A stretch of 9,691 bases of DNA from Alistipes sp. CAG:268 (GTDB lineage Bacteria; Bacteroidota; Bacteroidia; Bacteroidales; Rikenellaceae). Shown here in pieces: positions 1 through 7,155 of the stretch. The first letter of the stretch is position 1. Each line of letters opens with the position of its first letter. The translations under genes and the position numbers were made by a program. The notes beneath the pieces are model-generated. The model worked only from the letters and a program-made list of their open reading frames with translations, had not been told where the DNA came from and made no database searches. Where the stretch lies: positions 4,004 to 13,694 of the forward strand of contig FR892011.1 of assembly GCA_000434235.1 (NCBI GenBank), written 5' to 3'.

Positions 1-1
1 G

Positions 2-400
2 ATTCTGGCTCCGGGCCCGGCCGTTTTGGCCACAGCCGCCGAACCGCTGAAAATCACCATCTCGGGGCTTCGCTCCGACAAGGGACGCATACTGTGGATG
101 ATCCAGGACGGAACAACGCAGCAGCACGGGATGACGGAGCCCGCAAACGGCAATGCCGTCATCGAAATCGGCGGCATCCGCTCCGACTCGGTGACGCTCT
201 ACGCCTATCACGACGAAAACAGCAACTACCGGCTCGACCGCCGCGACGACGGCCGCCCGGCCGAGGGGTGTTGCTCGCCCACGATCCGCAGGGAGGAGCT
301 CTCACGCGGCTGCAGCATCGCCCTGCGCTACGACTTCGGCCCGGTATCGCCGGCCGCGCACGACGAACAGAGACACAACCGCATCCCGGAACAAAAATAA
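2..400 (+). CDS. DUF2141-like secreted protein, 5' truncated by window edge
   Basis: The reading frame is open from the first bases of the window to a TAA at 398-400, giving 132 residues. No believable start lies inside it. The TTG at 26 is in frame, but the preceding codons read ILAPGPAVLATAAEP, which looks like the end of a signal peptide with an AxA-type cleavage site, so the true start is upstream of the window. The mature part begins with a beta-strand pattern (LKITISGLRSDKGRILWMI). It contains the block LYAYHDENSNYRLDRRDDGRP-EG, which resembles the HDeN.ng.lD...G.P.EG signature of DUF2141 proteins of Bacteroidota. These are small exported beta-rich proteins of unknown function. The C-terminal tail of about 20 residues is hydrophilic and probably disordered. 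The family call rests on the motif alone. The protein is probably periplasmic or surface-exposed; no enzymatic role can be assigned. Confidence 0.7.
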   Translation: MLAPGPAVLATAAEPLKITISGLRSDKGRILWMIQDGTTQQHGMTEPANGNAVIEIGGIRSDSVTLYAYHDENSNYRLDRRDDGRPAEGCCSPTIRREELSRGCSIALRYDFGPVSPAAHDEQRHNRIPEQK

Positions 401-405
401 ATCGC

Positions 406-413
406 TATCTTTA
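406..413 (+). promoter_or_regulatory. Candidate -7 promoter element (TATCTTTA) for the membrane protein/regulator operon
   Basis: TATCTTTA matches the Bacteroidota -7 consensus TAnnTTTG at all but the last position. It lies in the 34-base gap after the DUF2141-like gene and 21 bases ahead of the ATG at 435. No TTTG-type -33 element is visible at the expected distance. It suggests that the three-gene operon can be transcribed separately from the upstream gene. Confidence 0.4.
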
Positions 414-434
414 ACCCCGTAATCCGCAAGCATC

Positions 435-1094
435 ATGGAAGAAAAACGCCTCGATGCCGCCGAAAGCCTGGAGCTCATCGGCCGCATGATCCGCAACACC
501 CGCCAACGCCTCGAGCGCCACTCGGGCCGCCCGTTTCTCATCTGGGGCTACACGACCGTCGGCATCTCGCTGCTCAACTACGCGTTCAACCTCACGGGCG
601 CCGATCCGAACTGGAGCCTGAGCTGGTTTCTGATCCCCGTACTCGGCTATACGCTCATGCGCCTCTTCCCCGAAAAGCGGCCCACCGACCCGCGCACGGA
701 GATCGACCGGATCGTCCATATGCTGTGGCTGGTCTGCTCGCTTGCGCTGATCCCGATTTTCCTGCTCTGCCTCTTCCACGGACTCTCCTACCGTCCGAGC
801 CTCTTCGCGCTCATCAGCCTCACGATGTCGATCGGCGCCGCCTCTACGGGCCTGATCGTCCGCTCAAAGATCTACACCGTGGCCGGATTCGCAGGCATGG
901 GCCTCTCGACACTCTTCGCCTTCTATGACTTCTACCTGAAGCAGCTCTCCGGAACGACCGGAATCGACGCCTCGTACCTCAACTTCGAGATCCTGATCTT
1001 TGCGGCCATTTTCCTCGTGATGATGGTCATTCCGGGTCACATCATCAACTGCCGTGCAAAACAAGAAAAAGAGAAGAACCATGAAACCTGCTGA
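435..1094 (+). CDS. Polytopic membrane protein, first of a paralogous pair
   Basis: This 219-residue protein is not a named family that I recognise. It opens with about 33 charged residues (AAESLELIGRMIRNTRQRLE), probably an amphipathic cytosolic helix. About six hydrophobic spans follow, near residues 34-51, 61-78, 96-116, 122-142, 147-167 and 184-205, and it ends in a basic tail (NCRAKQEKEK). The N-terminal pattern LELI.R.....R..R..G..F..WG and the C-terminal PG.I...R pattern recur in the next gene, so the two are probably ancient paralogs. The ATG at 435 is the only sensible start. The TGA at 1092-1094 overlaps the next gene by 14 bases, which suggests coupled translation. Because a winged-helix regulator follows in the same operon, a role in sensing or in holding the regulator at the membrane is possible, but this is inference. 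Confidence 0.85.
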   Translation: MEEKRLDAAESLELIGRMIRNTRQRLERHSGRPFLIWGYTTVGISLLNYAFNLTGADPNWSLSWFLIPVLGYTLMRLFPEKRPTDPRTEIDRIVHMLWLVCSLALIPIFLLCLFHGLSYRPSLFALISLTMSIGAASTGLIVRSKIYTVAGFAGMGLSTLFAFYDFYLKQLSGTTGIDASYLNFEILIFAAIFLVMMVIPGHIINCRAKQEKEKNHETC

Positions 1095-1722
1095 CAACCG
1101 CCTTCCGGAAAAGGAGGCGCTGGAGCTTATCGCCCGCGTCTTCGAGAGCAACATGCGGCGCATGAACCGTGTACGCGGCGGCCACTTCATCCTGTGGGGA
1201 ACGGTTCTCACGCTCACATCCCTGCTCGAATACGGACTGTGGAGACTCACAGGCACGCCGCAGATACTGTGGAGCGCCTTCATCCCCTTCATCTGTTCTT
1301 ATATCGGAATGAGCGTACACGACCGCCGCACGGGACGCACCTGCACGGGTTTCGACCGACTGCTCATCCAGATCTGGTGCTACCCCGCAATGCTCTCTTT
1401 CGCGGCGATCGTCTATGCCGCCGCGCTGACCGACCACTCGATGAATCCCGTGGGCGTCGTACAACTGCTGCTGGGCACAGCCCTTGCAGTCACCTCGGAG
1501 TTCTATCGGGGCAAAGGGTCGCAGCACTCGGGATCGTTCGCCGCACTGACAGGTCTCGCCCTCGCCGAAATGATCTGGGCTTTCGAGTGGACCTTCCGGA
1601 CTCCCTTCGACTTCGACAGCGGCACATGGCTGCTTGAACTGGCCGCACACGGCGTGCTGCTCCTGCTGCTCCCCGGATTCATTTTTCAACACATAACCCG
1701 AAAGCCGTGTTCAAAGAACTGA
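1081..1722 (+). CDS. Polytopic membrane protein, second of a paralogous pair
   Basis: This 213-residue protein starts at the ATG at 1081. A GTG at 1054 is in frame but would add only a basic leader (MQNKKKRRT) inside the previous gene, so I reject it. The architecture copies the gene before it: an amphipathic charged N-terminus (EALELIARVFESNMRRMNRV), then GGHFILWG leading into the first membrane span. Further hydrophobic stretches lie near residues 63-78, 98-116, 124-138, 152-168 and 184-203, ending in PGFIF and a short basic tail. Sequence identity to its partner is low apart from the N- and C-terminal patterns, so this is an old duplication. The TGA at 1720-1722 overlaps the regulator gene by 16 bases. 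Its function is unknown. Obligatory co-expression with its partner and the regulator suggests a membrane heterodimer or a regulator-linked sensor, which is inference. Confidence 0.85.
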   Translation: MKPADNRLPEKEALELIARVFESNMRRMNRVRGGHFILWGTVLTLTSLLEYGLWRLTGTPQILWSAFIPFICSYIGMSVHDRRTGRTCTGFDRLLIQIWCYPAMLSFAAIVYAAALTDHSMNPVGVVQLLLGTALAVTSEFYRGKGSQHSGSFAALTGLALAEMIWAFEWTFRTPFDFDSGTWLLELAAHGVLLLLLPGFIFQHITRKPCSKN

Positions 1723-1991
1723 ATCCCCTGTTGCACTCGGAGCTGCGGCTGGCCGTCATGTCGATCCTCATCGGGGTCGAAAGCGCCGACTTTGTCTTCC
1801 TCCGCCAGCAGACCGGAGCGACGGCCGGGAACCTCTCCGTGCAGTTGGACAAACTGGCAAAGGCGGGATACATCGAGATCGAGAAGAGCTTCCGCGGCAA
1901 GATGCCCCGCACCCTGTGCCGCATCACCGACTCCGGACGCGATGCCTTCGCCGAGTATGTCGAGGCGCTCAAGAGCTACATCCGGGTATGA
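1707..1991 (+). CDS. Small winged-helix transcriptional regulator (MarR/HTH_34-like)
   Basis: This 94-residue protein is close to the size of the single-domain winged-helix family in Bacteroidota and Archaea (Pfam HTH_34-type). Residues 8-22 (LLHSELRLAVMSILI) form the first helix and 26-36 the second. TGATAGNLSVQLDKLAKAGY (36-55) is the helix-turn-helix with the typical recognition helix. IEIEKSFRGKMPRTLCRITDSG (56-77) is the beta wing, followed by a C-terminal helix likely used for dimer contact. The start is the GTG at 1707, because no ATG fits and the upstream genes use the same overlapping arrangement (16 bases with the preceding stop). No separate sensor domain is present, so its signal probably comes from the two membrane proteins encoded with it or from a small ligand. 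It likely binds DNA as a dimer and may regulate its own operon. Confidence 0.88.
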   Translation: MFKELNPLLHSELRLAVMSILIGVESADFVFLRQQTGATAGNLSVQLDKLAKAGYIEIEKSFRGKMPRTLCRITDSGRDAFAEYVEALKSYIRV

Positions 1992-2005
1992 GGCAGAATG
2001 GACGC

Positions 2006-2041
2006 AAGCGACCCGCCCCGGGCATCCGGGGCGGGTCGCTT
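2006..2041 (+). terminator. GC-rich hairpin between convergent genes, probable bidirectional terminator
   Basis: A perfect 16-bp inverted repeat (arms 2006-2021 and 2026-2041) flanks a GCAT loop. It sits 14 bases after the regulator's stop and 14 bases before the lysO stop on the other strand. There is no real T-run on either side (GATTTA on plus), so it is not a textbook intrinsic terminator. Its position between two converging genes still makes transcription ending or 3'-end protection the best reading. Confidence 0.7.
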
Positions 2042-2055
2042 GATTTACGGGCGTT

Positions 2056-3000
2056 TCAGAGCGAGCAAAAAAAGGTTACCAGAAACGGCACGCTGAAATC
2101 CAACGCGCACCCGTGGAAGATCGAGACCACGGCATAGGGCCGTCCGGCCGCCCGGGTGATGATCGGCAGGGTCGTATCGAAGGTCGTGGCTCCGCCGATC
2201 GACACGGCGGCCAGCGGGCCGAAAAGGCGGGCGACAAGGGGAGCGGCAAGCAGGGTGAAGATCTCACGCATGACGTTGCAGAGCAGGGCAACGGTAGCCA
2301 GCTCGGGCCCCCGGAAGTCCGTAATGAAAATACTCGAAAGCGAATAGTATCCGAACCCGGCGCCGACGGCCAGCGTGTCGGCCACACTCCAGGGCAGCAG
2401 GAGTGCCGAGACGGCAGCACCGAGCAGCGTGCCGAAAGCCGTGGCGAGAGGCAGCAGGGCCAGGCGCGGATCGAGTTGCCGGACACGGCCGGCCAGCGAG
2501 GCGTCGTGGCCGAGCGTGATGCCGACGCAGAACATCAGGGCATAGAGGACCCAGGTGCTGATTCCCGTACCGGCCACGTTGAACGGCGTGAAAAGCCCCA
2601 CGAGGCTTCCCGCCACAAAGAAGGCCACGATGACGAGGCTTCCCTTCAGGGCAGTCCACATCGATTGCCCGGACGACTCTTCGGCAGGCCTGCCATCGCC
2701 GTCGTCCTCTTCCTGGGGCTTCGCGGTTCCAGCGCTCCGGTGCCGGCGGATACGCCGCCACAGCAGCCACGAGGCTGCGATGCTCCCGACAACGGAGCAT
2801 GCAAAGACAGCGAGCGCCGCAACACCGAGCGTAGCCAAACCACCGACCACCTCGGGGTCGGAGCCGACCTCGACTCCCAACAGGAACAGCAGCAGCCAGA
2901 TGATCGCGGTGATCGCCGGCTGGACAAAGCCGAGGCGTCTGCCGCGAAACAGACACCCCGAGAGGATGCCTCCGAAGATGACGGCAAAAATGAGGAACAT
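2056..3000 (-). CDS. lysO: Lysine exporter LysO family (YbjE/DUF340)
   Basis: This 314-residue inner-membrane protein matches the LysO family, which exports L-lysine and confers resistance to lysine analogues. The N-terminal third (residues 1-81) carries about three membrane spans, including LLLFLLGVEVGSDPEV, a family hallmark. A hydrophilic loop at about 82-112 (RRIRRHRS, then acidic EEDDGDG) separates it from the C-terminal membrane region. That region holds the strongly conserved blocks GITLGHDASL, GAGFGYYSLSSIFIT, ELATVALLCNVMREIFTLL and SIGGATTFDTTLPIITRAAG, and ends with SIFHGCALDFSVPFLVTFF. Its length is close to that of the E. coli protein. The ATG at 2998-3000 lies only 5 bases after the stop of the AsmA gene, so the two are very likely co-transcribed and lysO may depend on read-through from the GNAT-AsmA promoter. 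No riboswitch-like leader is present because there is no room for one. Confidence 0.93.
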   Translation of the reverse strand: MFLIFAVIFGGILSGCLFRGRRLGFVQPAITAIIWLLLFLLGVEVGSDPEVVGGLATLGVAALAVFACSVVGSIAASWLLWRRIRRHRSAGTAKPQEEDDGDGRPAEESSGQSMWTALKGSLVIVAFFVAGSLVGLFTPFNVAGTGISTWVLYALMFCVGITLGHDASLAGRVRQLDPRLALLPLATAFGTLLGAAVSALLLPWSVADTLAVGAGFGYYSLSSIFITDFRGPELATVALLCNVMREIFTLLAAPLVARLFGPLAAVSIGGATTFDTTLPIITRAAGRPYAVVSIFHGCALDFSVPFLVTFFCSL

Positions 3001-3005
3001 TGCGA

Positions 3006-5730
3006 TCAGTCTGTGGATGAGGTGAGTTTTTCAATCTGACGTTCGGCCTCGGTGCGCAGGTTCTCGGCCTGCTTCTCGGCCTCCGAGATCAGTTTGTCGC
3101 CCGCCTTCTCGGCCGCCAGTTTGGCCAGCGCTCCCTTCGACGCGGCAGCCTCGACGAGCTTCGTACGCTGCTCGCGGGCGGCCTCGATCAGTTTGTTGCC
3201 GGCACGCTCGGCCTCGGCACGCAGGTTTTCGGCCTGTTTGGCAACCTCATCCGAGAGCGATTCGCTGCCCGTCAGCTTCTGGATCTGCTCGTCCACGACA
3301 TTCTTGACAGCCTGTTCGGCAGCCTGCTTCACGTCGAGCGAGACCTTCGGGTCGGTGAACGTACCGCCGATCCCCACATCGACCGTCTGCAGGATCCCGT
3401 TGTCGGGCAACGAAACGCGCGCCGTATAGTCGATCGTCTGATCAAGGCCGGTCGAGCCGCCGAGGTTCACGGCGACGTCGCCCAGCTGGAGGTCGAACGG
3501 CTGGGTGGTCACCCGACCGTCGCGCACGGCAAAGCGGACAGCCACGTCACGCGCCTCGATGCGGCGCAGCCTGTCGTTCTTGAGGGCCGTGGCCAGCGCA
3601 TCGAACGCCTTGAGGTTCTGGATCTCGATGTGCTCCGACCGCAGTTCGCCCGAGGCGGTCAGCGTCCCGAGGTCGGGCGAAAGCGAGGCGTCGAGCGCCG
3701 TCGAGAGATCGAGTGAAAGCGAATAGTCGCCGCCCGTCTTCTCGAAGACCGGGGCCAGTTTCTGCACGACCTCCAGCTGCTCGAAGGTCTTGGCAAAGGA
3801 GCCCTTCGACATGCTGGCCGCAAGCGACAGCGAAGGATGCTCGCCGGCCGTCGAGAGACGCCCCGAAGCCGTGGCCTTGCCGCCGAATGCACCGAGCGAC
3901 AGACGCTCGAGCGACACGGCGCCTCCGGAAACGCGGATCTCGCCCGATACATCCGAAAGGGTCATCTTCCGGAAGAGCACCTCCTTCAGGTCGGCGTTGA
4001 GCGAAAGGTCGAGGTTTTGCGGCACGACAAGCGGCTCGGTAGCGGCCGCCACCTCCTCTGCCGCCACCGCCGGCCCGCCCCCCCGCCCCCCCCCCATCGG
4101 CAGGCTCGCCGTCCGGCTCCCCGGCAGCAGGTGCCGAGGTCGCCGAGGAGAGCAGTTCGTTGAGATCGAGGCAATCCGACTGCACGTAGAGCCGGCCCGA
4201 AAGACGGTCGCCGCGCAGCATATAGCCGATGTAGTTGGTCAGCTGGCCGTTGGCTTCCACGTCGCTGCGTCCGACCGTCAGCCCGAACTCCCCGAGGGTC
4301 AGTGCCGCAGGCGAGATGGTCGCCGCGGCACGGCGGATCTTCACGTCGGGAAGCTGCGGGAGCGTGAGACCCAGCTCCTCGACGACAAGCGTGCCCTTGG
4401 CCCCGAGTTTGTCGTAGCGGTTCTTCTCGATGTCGGACATCCGCCCTGAAACCTGGGCATCGACCGCAATGCGGCCGCCGAGCTCGGTCCCCTTCTCCAG
4501 CGGATAGACCTTGCCGACCGTCCCCAGATCGACCCGCCCGGAAGCCGAAGCCCGGAAGGTCGGATCGCTGGCAAGATTGGTGGCATAGAGAGTAGCCGCA
4601 ACCGTATTACCGGCCATGTTGAAACCGAATTTCGAGAGATCGACCACCGTACGGTCCATGGTGCTGCCCGGATTCGTGACCGACAGGTCAAGGCCGATGT
4701 CGGTCACCCCGGCCGGAAGCGAGGCATAGCGGAAACTGCCGTCGCGCACCTCGGTTTTGAACTCGAAGGCCGGAAGTGTGCTGCCCCGCATCTCTCCCTT
4801 GGCCCAAAGGGACATGGAGAGTTCGCCGGAGGCCTGAAGGCCGCGATAGTCACGCGTATAGAGAACCGGCACGAGCGACAGCACGTCCTTGAACTGGACC
4901 TCCTCGCAGGCGGCCCGCATGTCGAGGTTCACCGACTCGTCGCCCGTCTCGGCCCATCCGTCGAGCGTCAGTTCGATGGCATTGAGCCGCAAGCGGTTCT
5001 CCGAGAAGGTATAGCGCCCGTTCGCCAGGTCGGCGTCGATCGAGGCCTCGAACTCCGACTCGGCATCGCTCAGCAGCGGAATGCCGCCCGAGACAAGCCG
5101 CAGGGCCCCGGCCTTCATCTTCAGGTCGAGCGACGTATGATCGGCCGAAAGGTCGCCGCGAAGGCGCAGCGAGAGGGGTGTCGTCGAGAAACGCATCCCG
5201 GTGGAGTCGTCCTCGTAGCGGATCGAGGCATCCGAGATCCGGAAATCGCGGACCGAAAGCCGGAAGGCCGATCCTCCCTCGGAGGACTCCCCGCCGGCGG
5301 TCTCCTCCGTCTCGGCCGGTGCAGCCTCGTCCGAAGGCTTCATCACGTCCCAGTTCACGGCGCCGTCCTCAAGTTTGTGCGCATGGAGCGAGGGCGAGGC
5401 CAGGATCACCTTGGTCACCTCGAATCCGCTGTCGCCGAACAGCGACATGAGATCGACCACAACCGAAATGCGCGAGGCCGCGGCGATCGTATCGCCCTCG
5501 AAGCGGCCGGCACCCACCAGCGTCAGCCCCTTGAGTTCGACCGACGCATGCGGGAAGTGGCGCAGCAGGCTGATGTTCAGCCGCTCGAAATCGAGCTTCG
5601 CAGCCAGCATGCCGTTGGCTTCCCGCTTCACGATGTCGGAGATCTTTCCCCGCAGCGCCATCGGCGCCACCAGCGCAACGAGCAGCAGGATGCCCAACGT
5701 CACGCCAGTGATTTTCAGCAACTTTCTCAT
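3006..5730 (-). CDS. AsmA-family envelope protein, reading frame broken at a poly-G tract
   Basis: The N-terminal part starts at the ATG 5728-5730 and the C-terminal part ends at 3006. The two lie in different frames that meet at the G-rich tract 4078-4095. Dropping one base there gives one 907-residue protein. As written, the N-terminal frame runs into 182 unrelated residues and stops at 3547 (727 residues). The C-terminal frame (3006-4097) would need its own start. Residues 7-26 are a membrane anchor, then KISDIVKREANGMLAAKLDFERLNISLLRHFPHASVELKGL is the classic AsmA start with its beta-strand repeats. The part after the tract (PLVVPQNLDLSLNADLKEVLFRKM and onward) is a typical AsmA-like C-terminal region. 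A tail of about 95 residues is alanine- and glutamate-rich with predicted coiled coil. AsmA-like proteins form inner-membrane-anchored periplasmic structures linked to lipid transport to the outer membrane. Its start overlaps the GNAT stop (ATGA) and lysO follows after 5 bases. Confidence 0.85.
3042..3239 (-). repeat. Imperfect internal repeat encoding the AsmA coiled-coil tail
   Basis: Two 33-base copies (3042-3074 and 3207-3239) match at 28 of 33 positions and encode KQAENLRTEAE and KQAENLRAEAE. A second related unit next to each (AGDKLISEA and AGNKLIEAA) extends the pattern. In between lies EQRTKLVEAAASKGALAKLAAEK. The repeat points to local duplication within the coding region, building an amphipathic helical C-terminal tail. 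Confidence 0.75.
4078..4095 (-). repeat. Homopolymer tract G10-C-G7 at the AsmA frame break
   Basis: On the plus strand there are seven C's (4078-4084), one G (4085) and ten C's (4086-4095). On the coding strand this is G10-C-G7 inside codons for a glycine-rich linker between the two halves of the AsmA protein. With ten G's the frame is broken; with nine it is continuous. With eight, the third frame is used and meets a stop at 3986-3988. Tracts of this kind are prone to slippage during replication and transcription, and to sequencing error. Confidence 0.93.
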
Positions 5731-6254
5731 ATTCTATCCGTTTTTCGGGCGAAGACCGCAGTCTCCGCCTCCTCAAATCCCACCTTGCGGTAGAGGGCAC
5801 GCGCCGCACGGCGCGCCGCCGACGAAGTCAGCATGACGCGCGGGACCCCGACAGCGGCAGCCCGCGACAACGCCTCGCGGACCAGCGCCTCGCCGATGCC
5901 CGCACCCCTCCGGGCGGCATCGACCACCACATCCTCGATCCACGCCTTGCGGCCCGACGGAACGTCGTACCACACCAGCGTCAGAGACCCGACGATACAC
6001 CCGCCGCACTCGGCCACGAGCAGCACCGAAGAGGGCGACCCGACAATCCGCCGGAGCGCCTCCGCATCGGGAGCCTGCAACCGCTCCGAAAGCTGGGGCA
6101 GAAGACGTCCCAACGCCTCCACAAGATCCGGCGTCACCTGCCGGACGACCCGGATGCACGGCCCGACGGCCTCCGCATCGGGACATGGAACAACCTCCGG
6201 ACTTCCCCCGGAAGCCGGAACACCCGCAATCGGATCACACTCCATCGACGCCAT
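5727..6254 (-). CDS. GNAT-family N-acetyltransferase
   Basis: This 175-residue protein has the GNAT fold order. A first strand and helix lie at about 34-56 (IRVVRQVTPDLVEALGRLLP), with central strands VLLVAECGGCIVGSLTLVWY. Motif A is IEDVVVDAARRGAGIGEALV, where RRGAGIG is the acetyl-CoA pyrophosphate loop. VMLTSSAARRAARALYRKVGFEE is motif B with the usual ALYRKVGF signature. The substrate cannot be read from the sequence. The first 33 residues are low in complexity (proline, glycine) and not part of the fold. The start could be either ATG, at 6254 or at 6245; no later in-frame start keeps the first strand intact. The stop overlaps the start of the AsmA gene in an ATGA. It is the first gene of the GNAT-AsmA-lysO operon. 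Confidence 0.87.
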   Translation of the reverse strand: MASMECDPIAGVPASGGSPEVVPCPDAEAVGPCIRVVRQVTPDLVEALGRLLPQLSERLQAPDAEALRRIVGSPSSVLLVAECGGCIVGSLTLVWYDVPSGRKAWIEDVVVDAARRGAGIGEALVREALSRAAAVGVPRVMLTSSAARRAARALYRKVGFEEAETAVFARKTDRI

Positions 6255-6297
6255 AGATACCCGTTCTCGTCGCGACCATGTCCGGCCGCATCTCCCA

Positions 6298-6305
6298 CAA
6301 AGTTA
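6298..6305 (-). promoter_or_regulatory. Candidate -7 promoter element (TAACTTTG) for the GNAT-AsmA-lysO operon
   Basis: On the minus strand TAACTTTG matches the Bacteroidota TAnnTTTG consensus exactly. It lies 43 bases before the ATG at 6254, which would give a leader of about 35 bases. No clear TTTG -33 element is seen. Confidence 0.55.
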
Positions 6306-6347
6306 ATCTTTTTATACGAAACGACGCACCATTTCCCGAAAAAAGCC

Positions 6348-6355
6348 TATTTTTG
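6348..6355 (+). promoter_or_regulatory. Candidate -7 promoter element (TATTTTTG) for the AlkD-like gene
   Basis: TATTTTTG matches TAnnTTTG exactly and lies 88 bases before the ATG at 6444, implying a leader of about 80 bases. That leader contains GCCGC and GCGGC arms that could form a small hairpin. It is back to back with the minus-strand element at 6298-6305, so the regions upstream of both promoters overlap. No clear -33 element is visible. Confidence 0.5.
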
Positions 6356-6443
6356 CACGTATCCCGCGGCACATGCACAACACCGCGAAGAGGCCGCCCG
6401 GGCCGGTTCCGGAGCGGCAACCTGCCCCAAAAACAACGAGACC

Positions 6444-7121
6444 ATGAGACTCCGCGAACGACTCCTCGGCATGGCCGACACCGCCTACCGCGACTTCCAG
6501 CAGTCGCTGCTTCCCGGCATCGACCGCATCATCGGCATCCGCCTGCCCCTGCTGCGGCAGATCGCCCGCGAGACGGCCCGCGGCGACTGGCGCAGCTACC
6601 TCGAAGCGGCCGAAGACCTATACTATGAGGAGCGGATGCTGCAGGGGCTGGTCATCGGCTACGCGAAGTGCCCGCCCGAGGAGAAACTGCGCTATGTGGA
6701 GCGCTTCATCCCGAAGATCGACAACTGGGCCGTGTGCGACTGCTCCTGCTGGCGGCTGCGTCCCGCCGAGCGGGAGCCGATGTGGAGTTTCATCCAGCCC
6801 TACTTCCGCTCCGGGGACGAGTTCGGCGTGCGCTTCGCCACGGTCATGGCGACCGCGAACTTCATCGACGAGGAACACATCGATGCCCTGCTCGAACGGC
6901 TGGGAGAGATCCGCCATACGGGCTACTACGCCCGCATGGGCGTGGCCTGGGCCGTCTCGGTATGCTTCGTCAAGTGCCCGCAGCAGACCCGCCCCTGGCT
7001 CCGCTCGTCACCGCTCGACGACTGGACGCATAACAAGGCCCTGCAGAAGATCGTCGAGTCGTACCGCGTGAGCGACACGGACAAGGCGCTGGTCCGGACC
7101 TGGAAACGTCCGGCAAAATAA
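6444..7121 (+). CDS. AlkD-like DNA alkylation repair protein (HEAT-like DNA glycosylase)
   Basis: This 225-residue protein matches the length and layout of AlkD-type enzymes, which remove N3- and N7-alkylated purines from DNA using a curved stack of HEAT-like helical repeats. The signature IDNWAVCD (92-99) supplies the W95-x3-D99 pair that corresponds to the tryptophan and catalytic aspartate of AlkD. R130 in FGVRFATVM fits the active-site arginine. YYARMGVAWAVS and HNKALQKIVES are the conserved late helices. ATG 6444 is the start and the helix MRLRERLLGMADTAYRDFQ follows directly. It is transcribed alone, divergently from the GNAT operon, and is not obviously linked in function to its neighbours. 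The helices LYYEERMLQGLVIGYAKC and EEKLRYVERFI are typical of the Bacteroidota branch. No key residue appears to be missing. Confidence 0.92.
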   Translation: MRLRERLLGMADTAYRDFQQSLLPGIDRIIGIRLPLLRQIARETARGDWRSYLEAAEDLYYEERMLQGLVIGYAKCPPEEKLRYVERFIPKIDNWAVCDCSCWRLRPAEREPMWSFIQPYFRSGDEFGVRFATVMATANFIDEEHIDALLERLGEIRHTGYYARMGVAWAVSVCFVKCPQQTRPWLRSSPLDDWTHNKALQKIVESYRVSDTDKALVRTWKRPAK

Positions 7122-7155
7122 CGGCCCGCAGAGGCGGCATTCTGCAAAATAATCG

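Noticed and set aside
1054..1080. GTG at 1054 as the start of the second membrane protein.
   Set aside because: It adds a short basic leader inside the preceding gene. ATG 1081 gives an N-terminus that lines up with the paralog.
2113..3039. A 308-residue open frame on the plus strand opposite lysO.
   Set aside because: It is antisense to a clear LysO gene, and its composition (Gly, Arg, Gln, Asp-rich, no hydrophobic pattern) fits a shadow of GC-rich coding DNA.
3547..4080. The end of the 727-residue frame of the AsmA gene as a genuine alternative C-terminus.
   Set aside because: After the G tract the translation is Arg, Ala and Gly-rich without beta pattern, while the other frame continues as good AsmA sequence, so this is an out-of-frame product.
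5773..6186. Overlapping frame on the minus strand (137 residues) within the GNAT gene.
   Set aside because: Gly- and Arg-rich with no domain pattern. The GNAT motifs are in the other frame.
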